From Rhizobium pisi (lineage in GTDB: Bacteria; Pseudomonadota; Alphaproteobacteria; Rhizobiales; Rhizobiaceae): 64,000 nucleotides of DNA. Shown here in pieces: positions 1-9,325 of the stretch. How positions within the stretch are numbered: the stretch's first letter is position 1; each line of letters starts with the position of its first letter. The position numbers and the translations under genes were made by a program. The stretch lies in assembly GCF_003938655.1 (NCBI RefSeq), contig NZ_RJJT01000001.1, positions 455,782 through 519,781 on the forward strand, read 5' to 3'. The notes under the pieces are model-generated. The model made no database searches. It had not been told where the DNA came from and saw only the letters and a list, made by a program, of their open reading frames with translations.

Positions 1-2
1 CT

Positions 3-32
3 TCAAGCAAGATCCTCATTCTGCTGGAGTAA
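3..32 (+). CDS. C-terminal tail of an upstream gene, possibly a flagellin (partial)
   Basis: The first bases can be read in frame as a tail SSKILILLE followed by TAA at 30-32, with the rest of the gene outside the window. The pattern of two serines followed by ILxLL resembles the extreme C-terminus of flagellins, and in rhizobial flagellar clusters a flagellin gene commonly lies just before the gene preceding motB. A long hairpin follows the stop codon within 10 bases, as expected at a gene end. Only nine codons are visible, so the assignment is an inference from position and weak sequence likeness. Confidence 0.35.
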   Translation, partial: SSKILILLE

Positions 33-38
33 AGGTGG

Positions 39-78
39 GCGCGATCACGAATGGCGGCGGCGCCATTCATCCTCGCGC
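39..78 (+). terminator. Long hairpin after the first partial gene
   Basis: Outer arms GCGCGA (39-44) and TCGCGC (73-78) enclose an inner perfect 8-bp stem GAATGGCG (49-56) / CGCCATTC (61-68) with a 4-base loop. There is no run of T after it, so it may be a Rho-independent-like terminator or a 3' stabilising structure for the upstream transcript. The remaining bases to 233 hold no gene and presumably contain the promoter for the mot genes. Confidence 0.5.
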
Positions 79-233
79 AAGTTTGACTTCCTAGTTTCCG
101 GCATGAAGGCATCGCCCGAATCCGTGCCGGCGCAAGGTCAAGCCCTTGCGCGATTCGAAAGGGCATGCCGGAGCGCAAGGTCGTTTTGAGCGGGGCGGGC
201 ATGTTGCATGTCCCCGAATACTGGATGGTTTTT

Positions 234-863
234 ATGAGCATTTCGCTTTCCCGGTATTTGAAGGATTTCGGTGAGCCGGAACCATCGGCACCGATGATCG
301 ACATGGATGATTTTGCCGGCGATGGTTTTCCCGAAATCTCGAGCGAACCGGCAATCGACGTCGAGGCGGAGCGCCGTGAAGCCTATGTGCGAGGCCATGC
401 CGCAGCGACCGCGGAATTGACCGAGAAATACGAACTCGAGTCGCAGATGCTGACTGAGGTCCATACGCGCGAGATCGAGGAGCTGAAGCTTCGCTACGAA
501 GTCGAGGCGGCGTCGGTCATTGCATCCCGCATCCATGATATCGCCGAAGAGGTCGCCGCGCTGGTCAGCGCCGGCGCAGCCGCGGTCATCGCACCCGTCA
601 TGACGGAAGCGCTTGCCGCCAAGGCTACCGAAAGCCTCGCCGCTCTGTTGCGCGACGCCATCCTCGAAGGCGCGGCCGCACCGATCGTCGTCAGGGGGCC
701 GGCGCGGCTCTTCGACAGATTGAAAGCCGAGCTCGGCGAACATGCCGACGCGGTTCGCCACTTTGAGACCGACGATATCGATCTTGCCGTCGAAATCGAT
801 GAATCCGTGATCGTCACCCGTATGTCTGCCTGGGCGGCCAGCTTGAAGAAAGTTCTCGAATGA
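234..863 (+). CDS. FliH-like flagellar protein upstream of motB
   Basis: A 209-residue soluble protein with no signal peptide or membrane segment. The N-terminal part is acidic, the middle (about residues 40-90) is a charged helical region suited to a coiled coil, and the C-terminal half contains a segment [14 protein letters not shown] followed by a Val-Glu-Ile-Asp stretch, much like the C-terminal domain of FliH/YscL-type regulators of the export ATPase. Its stop codon overlaps the motB start by 4 bases (ATGA), so the two are translationally coupled. I chose ATG 234 because GGATGG lies just upstream and the longer reading frame begins with low-complexity residues; ATG 225 is an alternative. 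The FliH-like role is inferred from architecture and operon position. Confidence 0.7.
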   Translation: MSISLSRYLKDFGEPEPSAPMIDMDDFAGDGFPEISSEPAIDVEAERREAYVRGHAAATAELTEKYELESQMLTEVHTREIEELKLRYEVEAASVIASRIHDIAEEVAALVSAGAAAVIAPVMTEALAAKATESLAALLRDAILEGAAAPIVVRGPARLFDRLKAELGEHADAVRHFETDDIDLAVEIDESVIVTRMSAWAASLKKVLE

Positions 864-2188
864 GCGAAGGCGAAAACCATCACCACGGCAAGAACGAGAT
901 CATCATCGTCAAAAGGCATGGCGGTGGTGATCACGATGGCGCCCATGGCGGTGCGTGGAAAATTGCCTACGCCGACTTCATGACGGCGATGATGGCGTTC
1001 TTCCTCGTCATGTGGCTGGTCAATGCCGCCAACGAGGAGACCAAGGCCTCGGTCGCGACCTATTTCAACCCGATCAAGCTTGCCGACGAAAAACCGACCG
1101 AGAAGGGCGTGAAGAAGCCCGTCGACAGTGCGGAGGGCGAGGAGAAGAAGGAAAAGTCGAAGCAGAAGGAAGAAAATCCGACTGAGGGCAAATCCGCTGC
1201 GGATGGTGACGACCAGACTTCGACTTCAGGCGATCACACCAATTATTCCGAAGCTGATTTCTTCGAGAACCCCTATTCGGTTCTCGCCGAGATCGCCCAG
1301 GAAGTCGGCCAGCAGGCCAATGTCAGCGCCAAGGGCGATGGCGGCGCCGCCGATTCCGGACCGGCCACGGGTGCCGATGGCGGCGAGGCCTATCGTGATC
1401 CTTTCGATCCGGATTTCTGGACGAAGCAGGTTGAGGTCACGACTGCGGGCAAAGCGCAGCCTCCGGGCAAGAGCGACCAGCCGGCGGAGAGCGAGACGAC
1501 CGAGATCGCCAAGGCAGAGAATGTGAAGCCCGAGGATATCAAGCCGCTGCCCACCGAGCAGAAAACCGCCAAGGAAACCAAGGGCGCGGTCGAGGCCAAG
1601 GATGGCAAGGTGGCGGCCGGCAAATCGCCTGACGAAAAGAAAGCCGAAGCTCAGAAGGACGCCGATCATCAGAAGGATGCGGACAAGACCGAAGAGCAGC
1701 AGAAGGAAGCCGAGCAGCAGCAGAAGAAAGAGGCGGAGCAGTTGCAGCAGCAGATCGCTCAGCAGATCGGCGGCGTTGCCGGCAAGCTCGCCGAGGGTCT
1801 GACCGTGACGGCATCGGAAGGCGGGTTGCTGGTCAGCATATCAGACCAGAACGACGATTCGATGTTCAATGTCGGCTCTGCGGTGCCGCGCCAGGAGATG
1901 GTGCTCGCCATGGAAAAGATCGGCGCGATCCTCAAGGAGAGGGGCGGGGCGGTCGCCATTCGCGGCCATACGGATGGGCGCCAGTACAAGGGTGCGCAGA
2001 ATGAGAACTGGCGGCTTTCGATGGACCGCGCCCAGAGCGCCTATTACATGCTCGTACACGGTGGGCTTGATGAAAACCGTATTTCCCAGGTCTCAGGCTT
2101 CGCCGACCGCCGGCTGAAGCTGCCGTCCGATCCGTTCAACGCGGCCAACCGCCGGATCGAGATCCTGGTGCAGGCGGATCAAGGATAG
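860..2188 (+). CDS. motB: Flagellar motor stator protein MotB
   Basis: MotB couples proton flow to rotation: with MotA it forms the stator and anchors it to peptidoglycan. The His- and Gly-rich cytoplasmic start (residues 1-32) is followed by the single membrane helix with the motif [20 protein letters not shown]; Asp39 sits at the proton-binding position. The C-terminal OmpA-like domain (about 320-440) carries GHTDG and the FADRRL/NRRIEI peptidoglycan-binding pattern. Between them is a long Lys/Glu/Gln-rich linker (about 75-305), longer than in enterobacterial MotB, as in other rhizobia where MotC chaperones the periplasmic part. It overlaps the upstream gene and is 4 bases from motC. Confidence 0.96.
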   Translation: MSEGENHHHGKNEIIIVKRHGGGDHDGAHGGAWKIAYADFMTAMMAFFLVMWLVNAANEETKASVATYFNPIKLADEKPTEKGVKKPVDSAEGEEKKEKSKQKEENPTEGKSAADGDDQTSTSGDHTNYSEADFFENPYSVLAEIAQEVGQQANVSAKGDGGAADSGPATGADGGEAYRDPFDPDFWTKQVEVTTAGKAQPPGKSDQPAESETTEIAKAENVKPEDIKPLPTEQKTAKETKGAVEAKDGKVAAGKSPDEKKAEAQKDADHQKDADKTEEQQKEAEQQQKKEAEQLQQQIAQQIGGVAGKLAEGLTVTASEGGLLVSISDQNDDSMFNVGSAVPRQEMVLAMEKIGAILKERGGAVAIRGHTDGRQYKGAQNENWRLSMDRAQSAYYMLVHGGLDENRISQVSGFADRRLKLPSDPFNAANRRIEILVQADQG

Positions 2189-2192
2189 TCGG

Positions 2193-3482
2193 ATGGCGCG
2201 TCGGCAGCATCGCTACGTCAGATTTGTGGCCCTCGGCATGGCGATGCTTTCGCCTGCTGCAGGCAATGCGCAGGATCCGGACGACCTCGCGCCGTACAAG
2301 ATGTTGCGGTCGCTGCAATTCGTGCAGGATTCCGTCGTAACCGGCGATCATTCGGCCGGTGAGATGCAGCGCTTCATGCTGGGCACCATCGACGAGCGGC
2401 TGCGCACCGTCGATCCCTCGATTTTCGACGACGACCGCAACGTCGATGCGGCACTGATCTATGCGATGAGCGGCGGCAATCCCCAGACGCTCGAATATCT
2501 GGTTGCTCACGACGTCAACGGCTATTTCGACAACCGCGTCACCGATGTGCTGCGCAAATATCTGAGCGGCAAGGGTCTTCTCGTCGCAAAGACGCTGGTG
2601 GAAACGGCCAGCGAATATCGCGACAAGAAGATCGGCCCCTATCTGGCGCTGATCGGCGGCAACGTGCTGATCGCGACGAAGCCGACGGACGCGCTCGATC
2701 TCTACGACCAGGCGCGGCTCGCCGCGCCGGGCACAATCGTCGAAGAGGCGGCGTTGCGTCGCTCCGTCGCCATCTGCCTCGACAAGGGCATGCTCGATAG
2801 GGGGATGGCCTATTCGCAGCGTTATATCAGGCGCTTCCTGCATTCGCCTTATGCCAGCCAGTTCGCCGATCTCTTCGTCAAGCTCGTCGTCGGTCACGAT
2901 CACGACGTGAAGCCGCAGGATGTCGTCGACATCCTGTCTTTCATGGACGCGCCGCGCCAGCGCGAGGTCTATCTGCGCATCGCGCGCGCGGCCGCAATCG
3001 CCGGCAAGCCGGAGTTGGCGCGCATGGCGGTCGAACGCGTGCGGTCTCTCGGCGCCGGCACAGACAATGCCTTCGGCCCGCTCGCGGATTTCTATGGCGG
3101 CATGGCCGGTCTTCCCACAGAGAATATCGACCAGGCGGCGAAGAATGTCAGCGGCATCGACGGTAATGTGCTTTCGCCGCGGGATCAGGCGTTGCAGGAG
3201 GCGGCGAGATCCGTCGCCGATCAAATCCTGCGCGCTCCCGATCCGGCAAGCCTGACGCAAGCCTCCAATCCTAACACTGATCATCAAGAAATCACTTCTG
3301 AAAAGGCCGCGGCGATAGCCATGCAACCGGGAGCGCCAGGTGCGCTTCCCGAGCCTGTTCCGAGAGGTGTGGCATCGGCTGGCCAGGGCCAGGATACCGA
3401 CCCCTCATTCAACGCATTTGTGACGACCAATCGGTCCAAGCTCGACGAGATCGACGGTCTTCTGGCGCAAGAAGGCAACTAA
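2193..3482 (+). CDS. motC: Periplasmic motility protein MotC (MotB chaperone)
   Basis: The 429-residue protein starts with an Arg-rich n-region, a hydrophobic core and a probable signal-peptidase site near residue 26 (AGNA before QDPDD), consistent with export. The mature part is helical and repeat-like, and the last 90 residues are polar and low-complexity. Rhizobial MotC proteins are periplasmic and stabilise MotB; here motC lies 4 bases after motB and one base before motD, the conserved motBCD order. The identification rests mainly on order, length and export signal, because the family has no short catalytic motif. Confidence 0.9.
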   Translation: MARRQHRYVRFVALGMAMLSPAAGNAQDPDDLAPYKMLRSLQFVQDSVVTGDHSAGEMQRFMLGTIDERLRTVDPSIFDDDRNVDAALIYAMSGGNPQTLEYLVAHDVNGYFDNRVTDVLRKYLSGKGLLVAKTLVETASEYRDKKIGPYLALIGGNVLIATKPTDALDLYDQARLAAPGTIVEEAALRRSVAICLDKGMLDRGMAYSQRYIRRFLHSPYASQFADLFVKLVVGHDHDVKPQDVVDILSFMDAPRQREVYLRIARAAAIAGKPELARMAVERVRSLGAGTDNAFGPLADFYGGMAGLPTENIDQAAKNVSGIDGNVLSPRDQALQEAARSVADQILRAPDPASLTQASNPNTDHQEITSEKAAAIAMQPGAPGALPEPVPRGVASAGQGQDTDPSFNAFVTTNRSKLDEIDGLLAQEGN

Positions 3483-3483
3483 A

Positions 3484-4929
3484 ATGATGGATATGAGCGT
3501 CTCGGGCGGAGCCTCTGGTGCGGAGACGGCTGCGGTTGCAAAATCGGCACGTCAGACTGGAAACGGTGATGCCGCCGGTCAAAAGAACGAGTTCTTCGAT
3601 GCGCTCGCCAAGGCGGGCGGCGCCACCGCCAACGACGAGGCCGATGATGGGCAGCCGGGTCAGGGCGGGATTGTCGAAAACGGCGCCGAGAAGTCGGCGC
3701 GGGCGCTCCGCAACCGCGCGAAACCACTGATCGATCTCAGCGATGCCACGTTGAAGGCGCAGGCAGACGCACAGCCGGAAACCATCGCCGATCTCGCGAA
3801 TGCTGAGAAGGTCGCCGGGAAGCCCGCAAAGAATCAGGTAAAGATGCCGGCCGATCTCGGTTTCGGGAAATTTGATCCGAAGGACCGCTCCACTGAGGAG
3901 GTCGCGCAGGCAGCCAAAGGCGTCAAGCACGCCAAGACCGACGCATTGGAAACCCACACCGACAAGGAAGACAGCAAGGACGATGACGGCGGAGTTTCCG
4001 ATGTGCTCGGCCTGCTGAAGCAAGGGCCCGCCGACGGGACTGCAGCCTTGCCGGCAGCGGCAGCCACCCATCTCGCCTCCGCCAAGACTGGTGAGGCGCA
4101 AACGGCCGACAAGAAAGTCGATGGCGTCAACGCCAAGGCGGGCGGCAATGCGTCCGATGCCCTGGCGGCCGTCAGCGGCAAGCCCGACGATGTCACGGTT
4201 CCCGGAACGGAGAATGTCGACGCCGCCGACGGCAAGACGTTCAGGATCAGCCGTGCCGATGGCCGCGGCGTGTCGATGGACGTTCACATCGGTGCCGATC
4301 AGGCTGGGCCGAAGGAAGGCTCGAAGAAGGCCGATGTCGAAAATGTCTCGGTGCTCGAATCACGCCGCTATATCGGCCTGGCGCAGAATTCGAATTCCGC
4401 TGCCGTCACCGCTGCTCTCTCCGGCGATTCCGAATGGGCGCGCGCCATGGAGCCGAGCTCGGCGCTCTCTAACGCCGCGGAATGGACGAGCACCGGCAAG
4501 GTGGTCAATACGCTGAAGATCCAGATGAACCCGATCGATCTCGGCCTCGTGACGGCGACCATGCGCCTGTCGGGCGACGCGCTGAACGTCGACCTCAAGG
4601 TCGAAACCGGCGCGGCCTACCGGCAATTGAAGGAGGATCACGGCAAGATTCTCGAAGCGCTGCGCAGTCAGGGCTACGCGGTCGACAACGTCACTATCAG
4701 CATGGCGCCGGTCGACCATTCCGACGCAGGCAACCAGGCAGGCAGCCAGAGCCAGACCTCCCAGCAGCAGTCGCTCGCCCAGCAAGGACAGGGCGGCGAG
4801 GCGCGGGAGCGCCACAATCAGACGGCGCAGCGGACGAATGGAGGCATCAATGGCGCAGGCGAGACCGGTATTGAAGACGCTTCTGCTGGCAGGACTGGTA
4901 GCGGTAGTGCTGGCGGGGTTTACCTCTGA
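3484..4929 (+). CDS. fliK: MotD / FliK, flagellar hook-length control protein
   Basis: A 481-residue, Ala/Asp/Lys-rich protein, mostly low-complexity over residues 1-330, as expected for the extended ruler part of FliK. The C-terminal hook-control domain (about 335-415) contains LKIQMNPIDLGLVTATMRL and the SQGYAVDNVTISM segment typical of this family. It acts in the export apparatus to switch substrate specificity once the hook is complete. In rhizobia the gene was first called motD. The start ATG 3484 is one base after motC; ATG 3487 is equally possible. The last 80 bases overlap the next gene in another frame. Confidence 0.92.
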   Translation: MMDMSVSGGASGAETAAVAKSARQTGNGDAAGQKNEFFDALAKAGGATANDEADDGQPGQGGIVENGAEKSARALRNRAKPLIDLSDATLKAQADAQPETIADLANAEKVAGKPAKNQVKMPADLGFGKFDPKDRSTEEVAQAAKGVKHAKTDALETHTDKEDSKDDDGGVSDVLGLLKQGPADGTAALPAAAATHLASAKTGEAQTADKKVDGVNAKAGGNASDALAAVSGKPDDVTVPGTENVDAADGKTFRISRADGRGVSMDVHIGADQAGPKEGSKKADVENVSVLESRRYIGLAQNSNSAAVTAALSGDSEWARAMEPSSALSNAAEWTSTGKVVNTLKIQMNPIDLGLVTATMRLSGDALNVDLKVETGAAYRQLKEDHGKILEALRSQGYAVDNVTISMAPVDHSDAGNQAGSQSQTSQQQSLAQQGQGGEARERHNQTAQRTNGGINGAGETGIEDASAGRTGSGSAGGVYL

Positions 4930-5434
4930 GGCATCAGCCTCCACAGGCGCTTGTGAGCGCGAAATTCAGTCGGCGGCCGCCAAATATGGAATTCCGGAAG
5001 GTATCCTCTATTCGGTCGGTCTGACGGAGACCGGCCGCAAGGGTTCGCTCTATCCTTACGCCATGAATGTCGAAGGCAAAGCGATCTTTCCGCCTTCTGA
5101 ACAGGACGCCATGAAACAGTTCGATGTCGCCCGCAGAAGCGGCGCGAAGCTCATCGACATCGGATGCATGCAGATCAACCACTATTATCACGGCGAAAAT
5201 TTCAGCTCCGCCGAGGACATGTTTGACCCGCATCGCAACGTGGAATATGCGGCGAAGTTCCTCCGCAATCTGCATGACCGTCATGAGACGTGGACGATGG
5301 CGGTAGCCAGATACCATGCTGGCCCGAACAACGACCCCGCACAAAAGCAATATGTCTGTCGCGTCATCGCCAATCTGGTCGCCACGGGCTACGGCAAGTG
5401 GACTCCTAATGCGAGTAACTTTTGTGGAAATTGA
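4850..5434 (+). CDS. Lytic transglycosylase (SLT family) of the flagellar cluster
   Basis: The product (194 residues) has a signal peptide with cleavage near ASAS (residue 31) and an SLT fold. The catalytic Glu60 is in SVGLTETGRKG, followed by a Gly-Cys-Met-Gln-Ile-Asn block and an ARYHAGPNND motif, all diagnostic of soluble lytic transglycosylases. It probably opens peptidoglycan locally for the rod and motor. I prefer ATG 4850 over ATG 4838 because GGAGG at 4840-4844 gives proper spacing and the signal peptide is then normal. The gene begins inside the fliK 3' end (80-base overlap in a different frame), suggesting translational coupling. Confidence 0.9.
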   Translation: MAQARPVLKTLLLAGLVAVVLAGFTSEASASTGACEREIQSAAAKYGIPEGILYSVGLTETGRKGSLYPYAMNVEGKAIFPPSEQDAMKQFDVARRSGAKLIDIGCMQINHYYHGENFSSAEDMFDPHRNVEYAAKFLRNLHDRHETWTMAVARYHAGPNNDPAQKQYVCRVIANLVATGYGKWTPNASNFCGN

Positions 5435-5455
5435 TACAATCAAAAATTGAGGCGG

Positions 5456-5485
5456 CATATTGTGACGAAACTGTGTCACAATATG
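5456..5485. promoter_or_regulatory. Perfect 11-bp-arm palindrome upstream of rem
   Basis: The arms CATATTGTGAC (5456-5466) and GTCACAATATG (5475-5485) are perfect inverted copies around an 8-base spacer. It lies 22 bases after the transglycosylase stop and about 230 bases before rem. No T-run follows, so an operator for a dimeric regulator is more likely than a terminator, although a terminator role cannot be excluded. The rest of the 280-base gap is AT-rich and also has a 7-bp inverted repeat GGGTGGC / GCCACCC (5570-5576, 5597-5603). Confidence 0.6.
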
Positions 5486-5714
5486 GCAGGAATCCGGCAT
5501 GAATCCCCTGCGCAAGTCATAATTAAGAGACTGTTAACTTTTCCACGAAATTTTTGTGTGCATAATCAGGGGTGGCTACTAGATGTAGATCAAATCGCCA
5601 CCCGGATCTTAATCAATTATTAGTTTCTGCCATTAACTTTAACGAGTTGTCGCCGATTCGCGCGATTCGTACCCATAGATCATCGAAGTGCCACACTGAT
5701 TCGGAGGCGGACGA

Positions 5715-6386
5715 ATGATCGTAGTGGTTGATGAGCGTGAGCTCGTGAAAGATGGATACACATCTCTGTTTGGCCGTGAGGGCATTCCCTCTACCGGCTT
5801 TGATCCTGCGGAATTCGGCGAGTGGGTACAGACCGCCGCGGATTCCGATATTGCGGCAGTCGAGGCTTTTCTGATCGGCCAGGGCCAGCGCAATCTGGAA
5901 CTGCCCCGGGCGATCCGGGATCGGTCGATGGCGCCGGTGATTGCGGTCAGCGATCAGCCCTCGCTCGAAAACACCCTTGCGCTTTTCGATTGCGGTGTCG
6001 ACGACGTGGTGCGCAAGCCGGTTCATCCTCGCGAAATCCTCGCAAGGGCGGCTGCGATCCGGCGCCGGCTGAAGGCGATTACTAACTACACCGATGTCGG
6101 CGCGATCCGCGTCTTCTCGGATGGTCGCGATCCCGAGATCAACGGCGAGGTCTTCGCGCTTCCCCGGCGAGAGCGCCGCATCCTCGAATATTTGATCGCC
6201 AATCGCGGCCGCCGGGTCACCAAGACCCAGATCTTCAACGCCATCTACGGCATCTTCGATGAAGAGGTCGAGGAAAACGTCGTCGAAAGCCACATCTCGA
6301 AGCTGCGCAAGAAGCTGCGCAAGAAACTCGGCGTCGATCCGGTCGATTCCAAACGCTTCCTTGGGTACTGCATTGATTGGGCTTGA
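5715..6386 (+). CDS. rem: Rem, OmpR-type transcriptional activator of motility genes
   Basis: The 223-residue protein has a receiver-like domain (1-120) and an OmpR/PhoB winged-helix domain (about 125-220), with a recognition region around [17 protein letters not shown]. In rhizobia Rem (FtcR in Brucella) activates class II/III flagellar and chemotaxis genes and sits exactly at this place before flgE. The receiver is atypical: where phosphorylatable Asp is expected, the sequence DIAAVEAFL places Glu50, and there is no neighbouring kinase gene, so it probably works without phosphorylation. A good ribosome site (GGAGG) precedes the ATG. Confidence 0.93.
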   Translation: MIVVVDERELVKDGYTSLFGREGIPSTGFDPAEFGEWVQTAADSDIAAVEAFLIGQGQRNLELPRAIRDRSMAPVIAVSDQPSLENTLALFDCGVDDVVRKPVHPREILARAAAIRRRLKAITNYTDVGAIRVFSDGRDPEINGEVFALPRRERRILEYLIANRGRRVTKTQIFNAIYGIFDEEVEENVVESHISKLRKKLRKKLGVDPVDSKRFLGYCIDWA

Positions 6387-6391
6387 TTTTC

Positions 6392-6417
6392 TCAGCCGGG
6401 CGGAAGCGCTCGGCTGA
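6392..6417 (+). terminator. Weak hairpin between rem and flgE
   Basis: Arms TCAGCCG (6392-6398) and CGGCTGA (6411-6417) enclose a GC-rich loop directly after the rem stop. No T-run follows. It could attenuate rem read-through into flgE. Confidence 0.35.
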
Positions 6418-6513
6418 ACCTGGATATTCGGCCTCGCAACTCGCCATCACAGACAGCTTCACGCAAGGCCCGCCAAATACTCTCGAGCATAACAGGTAGA
6501 ACGAGGTTTTCAG

Positions 6514-7818
6514 ATGAGCATTTTCGGCAGCATGAAGACGGCAGTATCGGGGATGAACGCACAGGCGAACCGCCTCAGCACCGTCGGCGACAACATTGCC
6601 AACGTGAACACCACCGGCTACAAGGCCGTGTCGACGAGCTTTTCGTCGCTGGTTCTGCCCTCCTCGGGCGGTAACTACAATTCCGGCGGCGTTCAGACCT
6701 CCGTCCGCCAGGCCGTCTCCGACCAGGGCGACATTTCCTACACCACATCGGGCACCGACCTTGCGATCTCGGGCGACGGCTTCTTCATCGTCCAGGGTCC
6801 TGACGGCACGCCGGTCCTGACCCGCGCCGGCGACTTCACCAAGGATGACCTAGGCAACCTCGTCAATTCCGCCGGTTTCCAGCTGATGGGCTATTCCTAC
6901 AACTCCGGCGCGCCTGCTGTCGTCGTCAACGGCTTCGACGGTCTCGTTCCGGTCAACGTCAGCCAGGATGGCCTGACCGCCATCGCTTCGACATCCGGGT
7001 CCTTCAAAGGCAACCTAGATTCGAACGCTAAAGTGGCTCCGGTCGCTCCCGCGACGTTGCCGAGCGCCAACCTGGCCACCACGACGACCGATACCAAAAA
7101 GGTCTCGATGGTTGCCTACGACCGCCTCGGCAACAAGGTGATGTACGACTTCTACTTTACGAAAACCGCCGTCGCGGCAGCGCCGCCGCCGGCGCCTCCC
7201 GCCACTGCGGCTACCTGGGAAGTGGCGATGTTCCGCAACGCCAATGCAGCGACGGGCGGCACCACCTCGTTCCCCTATAGCGCTGGTGGCGCGGTCGGCA
7301 CGGGATCGCTCACCTTCGACGCCAACGGTAAGATGACTTCGACAGGTGCCATCAACATCACTGATGGGGTGACTGGCCAGACGATCGCCATGGACTTCTC
7401 TGGCTTCACGCAGCTCGGCGCCGCCTTCTCCGGTACCGGCACGCCGAACGGCCAGGCGGCGACCCCGGTCCAGGATGTCACGATCAATGGCGATGGCATC
7501 GTCTATGCCAAGTATGAAGACGGCAGCACCAAGCCGCTCTACCGTATTCCGCTCGCCAACGTCGCAAGCCCTGACAAGCTGACGCTGATGAGCGGCAATG
7601 TCTACAGCGCCAACGGTCAGTCGGGCGTCACTGTCACCGGCTTCCCGCAGACCAACGGCCTCGGCACGATCAAATCGGGCGCTCTCGAAGGTTCGAACGT
7701 CGATCTTGCCGGCGAGCTGACCGAGATGATCGAAGCGCAACGCAGCTATACCGCCAATTCCAAGGTGTTCCAGACGGGTTCCGACATCATGGACGTTCTC
7801 GTCAATCTCAAGAGATAA
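6514..7818 (+). CDS. flgE: Flagellar hook protein FlgE
   Basis: Structural subunit of the flagellar hook, exported through the flagellar apparatus. The N-terminus SIFGSMKTAVSGMNAQANRL followed by the NIANVNTTGYKA motif is the conserved rod/hook/HAP helix domain. The C-terminus GELTEMIEAQRSYTANSKVF matches the partner helix. The 434-residue length is normal for rhizobia, and the variable middle contains a Pro/Ala stretch (about 220-232). A GAGG ribosome site precedes the ATG. It begins the hook and hook-associated operon controlled in rhizobia by Rem. Confidence 0.97.
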   Translation: MSIFGSMKTAVSGMNAQANRLSTVGDNIANVNTTGYKAVSTSFSSLVLPSSGGNYNSGGVQTSVRQAVSDQGDISYTTSGTDLAISGDGFFIVQGPDGTPVLTRAGDFTKDDLGNLVNSAGFQLMGYSYNSGAPAVVVNGFDGLVPVNVSQDGLTAIASTSGSFKGNLDSNAKVAPVAPATLPSANLATTTTDTKKVSMVAYDRLGNKVMYDFYFTKTAVAAAPPPAPPATAATWEVAMFRNANAATGGTTSFPYSAGGAVGTGSLTFDANGKMTSTGAINITDGVTGQTIAMDFSGFTQLGAAFSGTGTPNGQAATPVQDVTINGDGIVYAKYEDGSTKPLYRIPLANVASPDKLTLMSGNVYSANGQSGVTVTGFPQTNGLGTIKSGALEGSNVDLAGELTEMIEAQRSYTANSKVFQTGSDIMDVLVNLKR

Positions 7819-7837
7819 GTAGGGTAACGGGTAAGCC

Positions 7838-9322
7838 ATGTCGCTCACATCCGCACTTAATACCGCGCAGGGAATATTCAACAATACCGGCACTCAGAGC
7901 AGTGTTGTATCGAACAATATTTCCAATGCCGGCAACAAAGATTATGTGCGCCGGCAGGCGATGCTCACCACGTCCCTGAATGGCGCGCAGGTCGTCAAGA
8001 TAGACCGGGCGCAGGAAGATGCCCTGCTGCGCCAATATCTGAAGTCGTCCTCGCAGGACAGCGCCCAACAGACGCTGCTGAGCGGTCTCGGGGATCTGAA
8101 GTCGATCATGGGCGGCAACGACTATGAAACGGCGCCGTCCACCTATCTCGGTGTTTTCCAGCAAAAACTGCAGGCTTTCAGAACCTCGCCGGGCAGCACG
8201 GTCGCGGCTCAGGGCGCCATCACCGCCGCCCAGGATGTCGCCAACTCCCTGAACAACGCATCGAATTCTGTTCAGGACGTTCGCGCTAGCGCCGACAAGC
8301 AGATCGCCACGGCGGTCGATAGCCTGAATACGCTCCTCAGCCAGTTCGAAAATGCCAACAATGCGGTGAAGACCGCCACGGCTTCGGGCGCGGACGCGTC
8401 GAGCGCTCTCGATGAGCGTGAGAAGGCCCTCAAGCAGATTTCGCAGATCGTCGGCGTCAACACGACGACACGCGCCAACAACGACATGGTGCTGAGCACA
8501 TCTGACGGGACGATCCTCTTCGAGACGGTCCCGCGCAAGGTGACGTTCAAGTCTCAAGACGTTTACAATGCCACCATTACCGGCAATTCGGTCTATGTCG
8601 ACGGCGTGGCGCTTCCGCGCGGCAGCGGATCGACGACGACAGGGCAGGGGAGCCTTCAATCGCTCCTCCAGGTCCGCGACGAGATCGCCCCCAATTTCCA
8701 GAAGCAGCTCGACGAAATCGCCCGCGGCCTGGTCTCGCTCTTCAAGGAGCAGAACACGGCAGCCGGTCCGGCCTATGTGCCCGGCCTCTTCACCTGGAGC
8801 GGCGGCACTGTCAATACCGGTGCCACCGCCGTTGCCGGTATGGCGGCGACCATCACCGTCAGCAGCAGCGTGATCACCTCGCAGGGCGGTGACCCGATGC
8901 GCTTGCGTGATGGCGGCGTCAACGCCACCGGCGTCGTCAACAATCCCACCCACCTTAGCGGGTATACGACGGACCTCGATCGTCTCTATACTGCATTGGG
9001 TTCCGACATCGACTTCGATCCGGCGGCGCCGGTGGTTGGCTTCGACGCCTCGACGGGCATCGATTCCAACGTCAGCATCATGGAATACGCCACCAATTCC
9101 TTGGGTTGGCTCGAGCAGTACCGCAGCAACGCCACGACGGCGGCGGAGAATACCTCGGCGGCGCTGTCGCGTTCCGACGAGGCTTATTCCAACGAGACGG
9201 GCGTCAACCTTGACGAGGAACTGACCCTGCTTCTCGACATCGAGCAGTCCTACAAGGCGGCGACCAAGATCCTGAACGCCGTCGACGAGATGTTAAAGTC
9301 ATTGCTGGATATTGCGAGTTAA
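7838..9322 (+). CDS. flgK: Hook-associated protein 1, FlgK
   Basis: FlgK forms the first junction ring between hook and filament. The N-terminal helix domain contains SVVSNNISNAGNKDYVRRQ, the typical SNNIAN-like motif. The C-terminus has a VNLDEELTLLLDIEQSYKAA block, where FlgK proteins have GVNLDEE and a QQSYqAaA pattern. It is 494 residues long and lies 19 bases after flgE and 3 bases before flgL, an unbroken hook operon. Confidence 0.95.
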   Translation: MSLTSALNTAQGIFNNTGTQSSVVSNNISNAGNKDYVRRQAMLTTSLNGAQVVKIDRAQEDALLRQYLKSSSQDSAQQTLLSGLGDLKSIMGGNDYETAPSTYLGVFQQKLQAFRTSPGSTVAAQGAITAAQDVANSLNNASNSVQDVRASADKQIATAVDSLNTLLSQFENANNAVKTATASGADASSALDEREKALKQISQIVGVNTTTRANNDMVLSTSDGTILFETVPRKVTFKSQDVYNATITGNSVYVDGVALPRGSGSTTTGQGSLQSLLQVRDEIAPNFQKQLDEIARGLVSLFKEQNTAAGPAYVPGLFTWSGGTVNTGATAVAGMAATITVSSSVITSQGGDPMRLRDGGVNATGVVNNPTHLSGYTTDLDRLYTALGSDIDFDPAAPVVGFDASTGIDSNVSIMEYATNSLGWLEQYRSNATTAAENTSAALSRSDEAYSNETGVNLDEELTLLLDIEQSYKAATKILNAVDEMLKSLLDIAS

Positions 9323-9325
9323 GCC

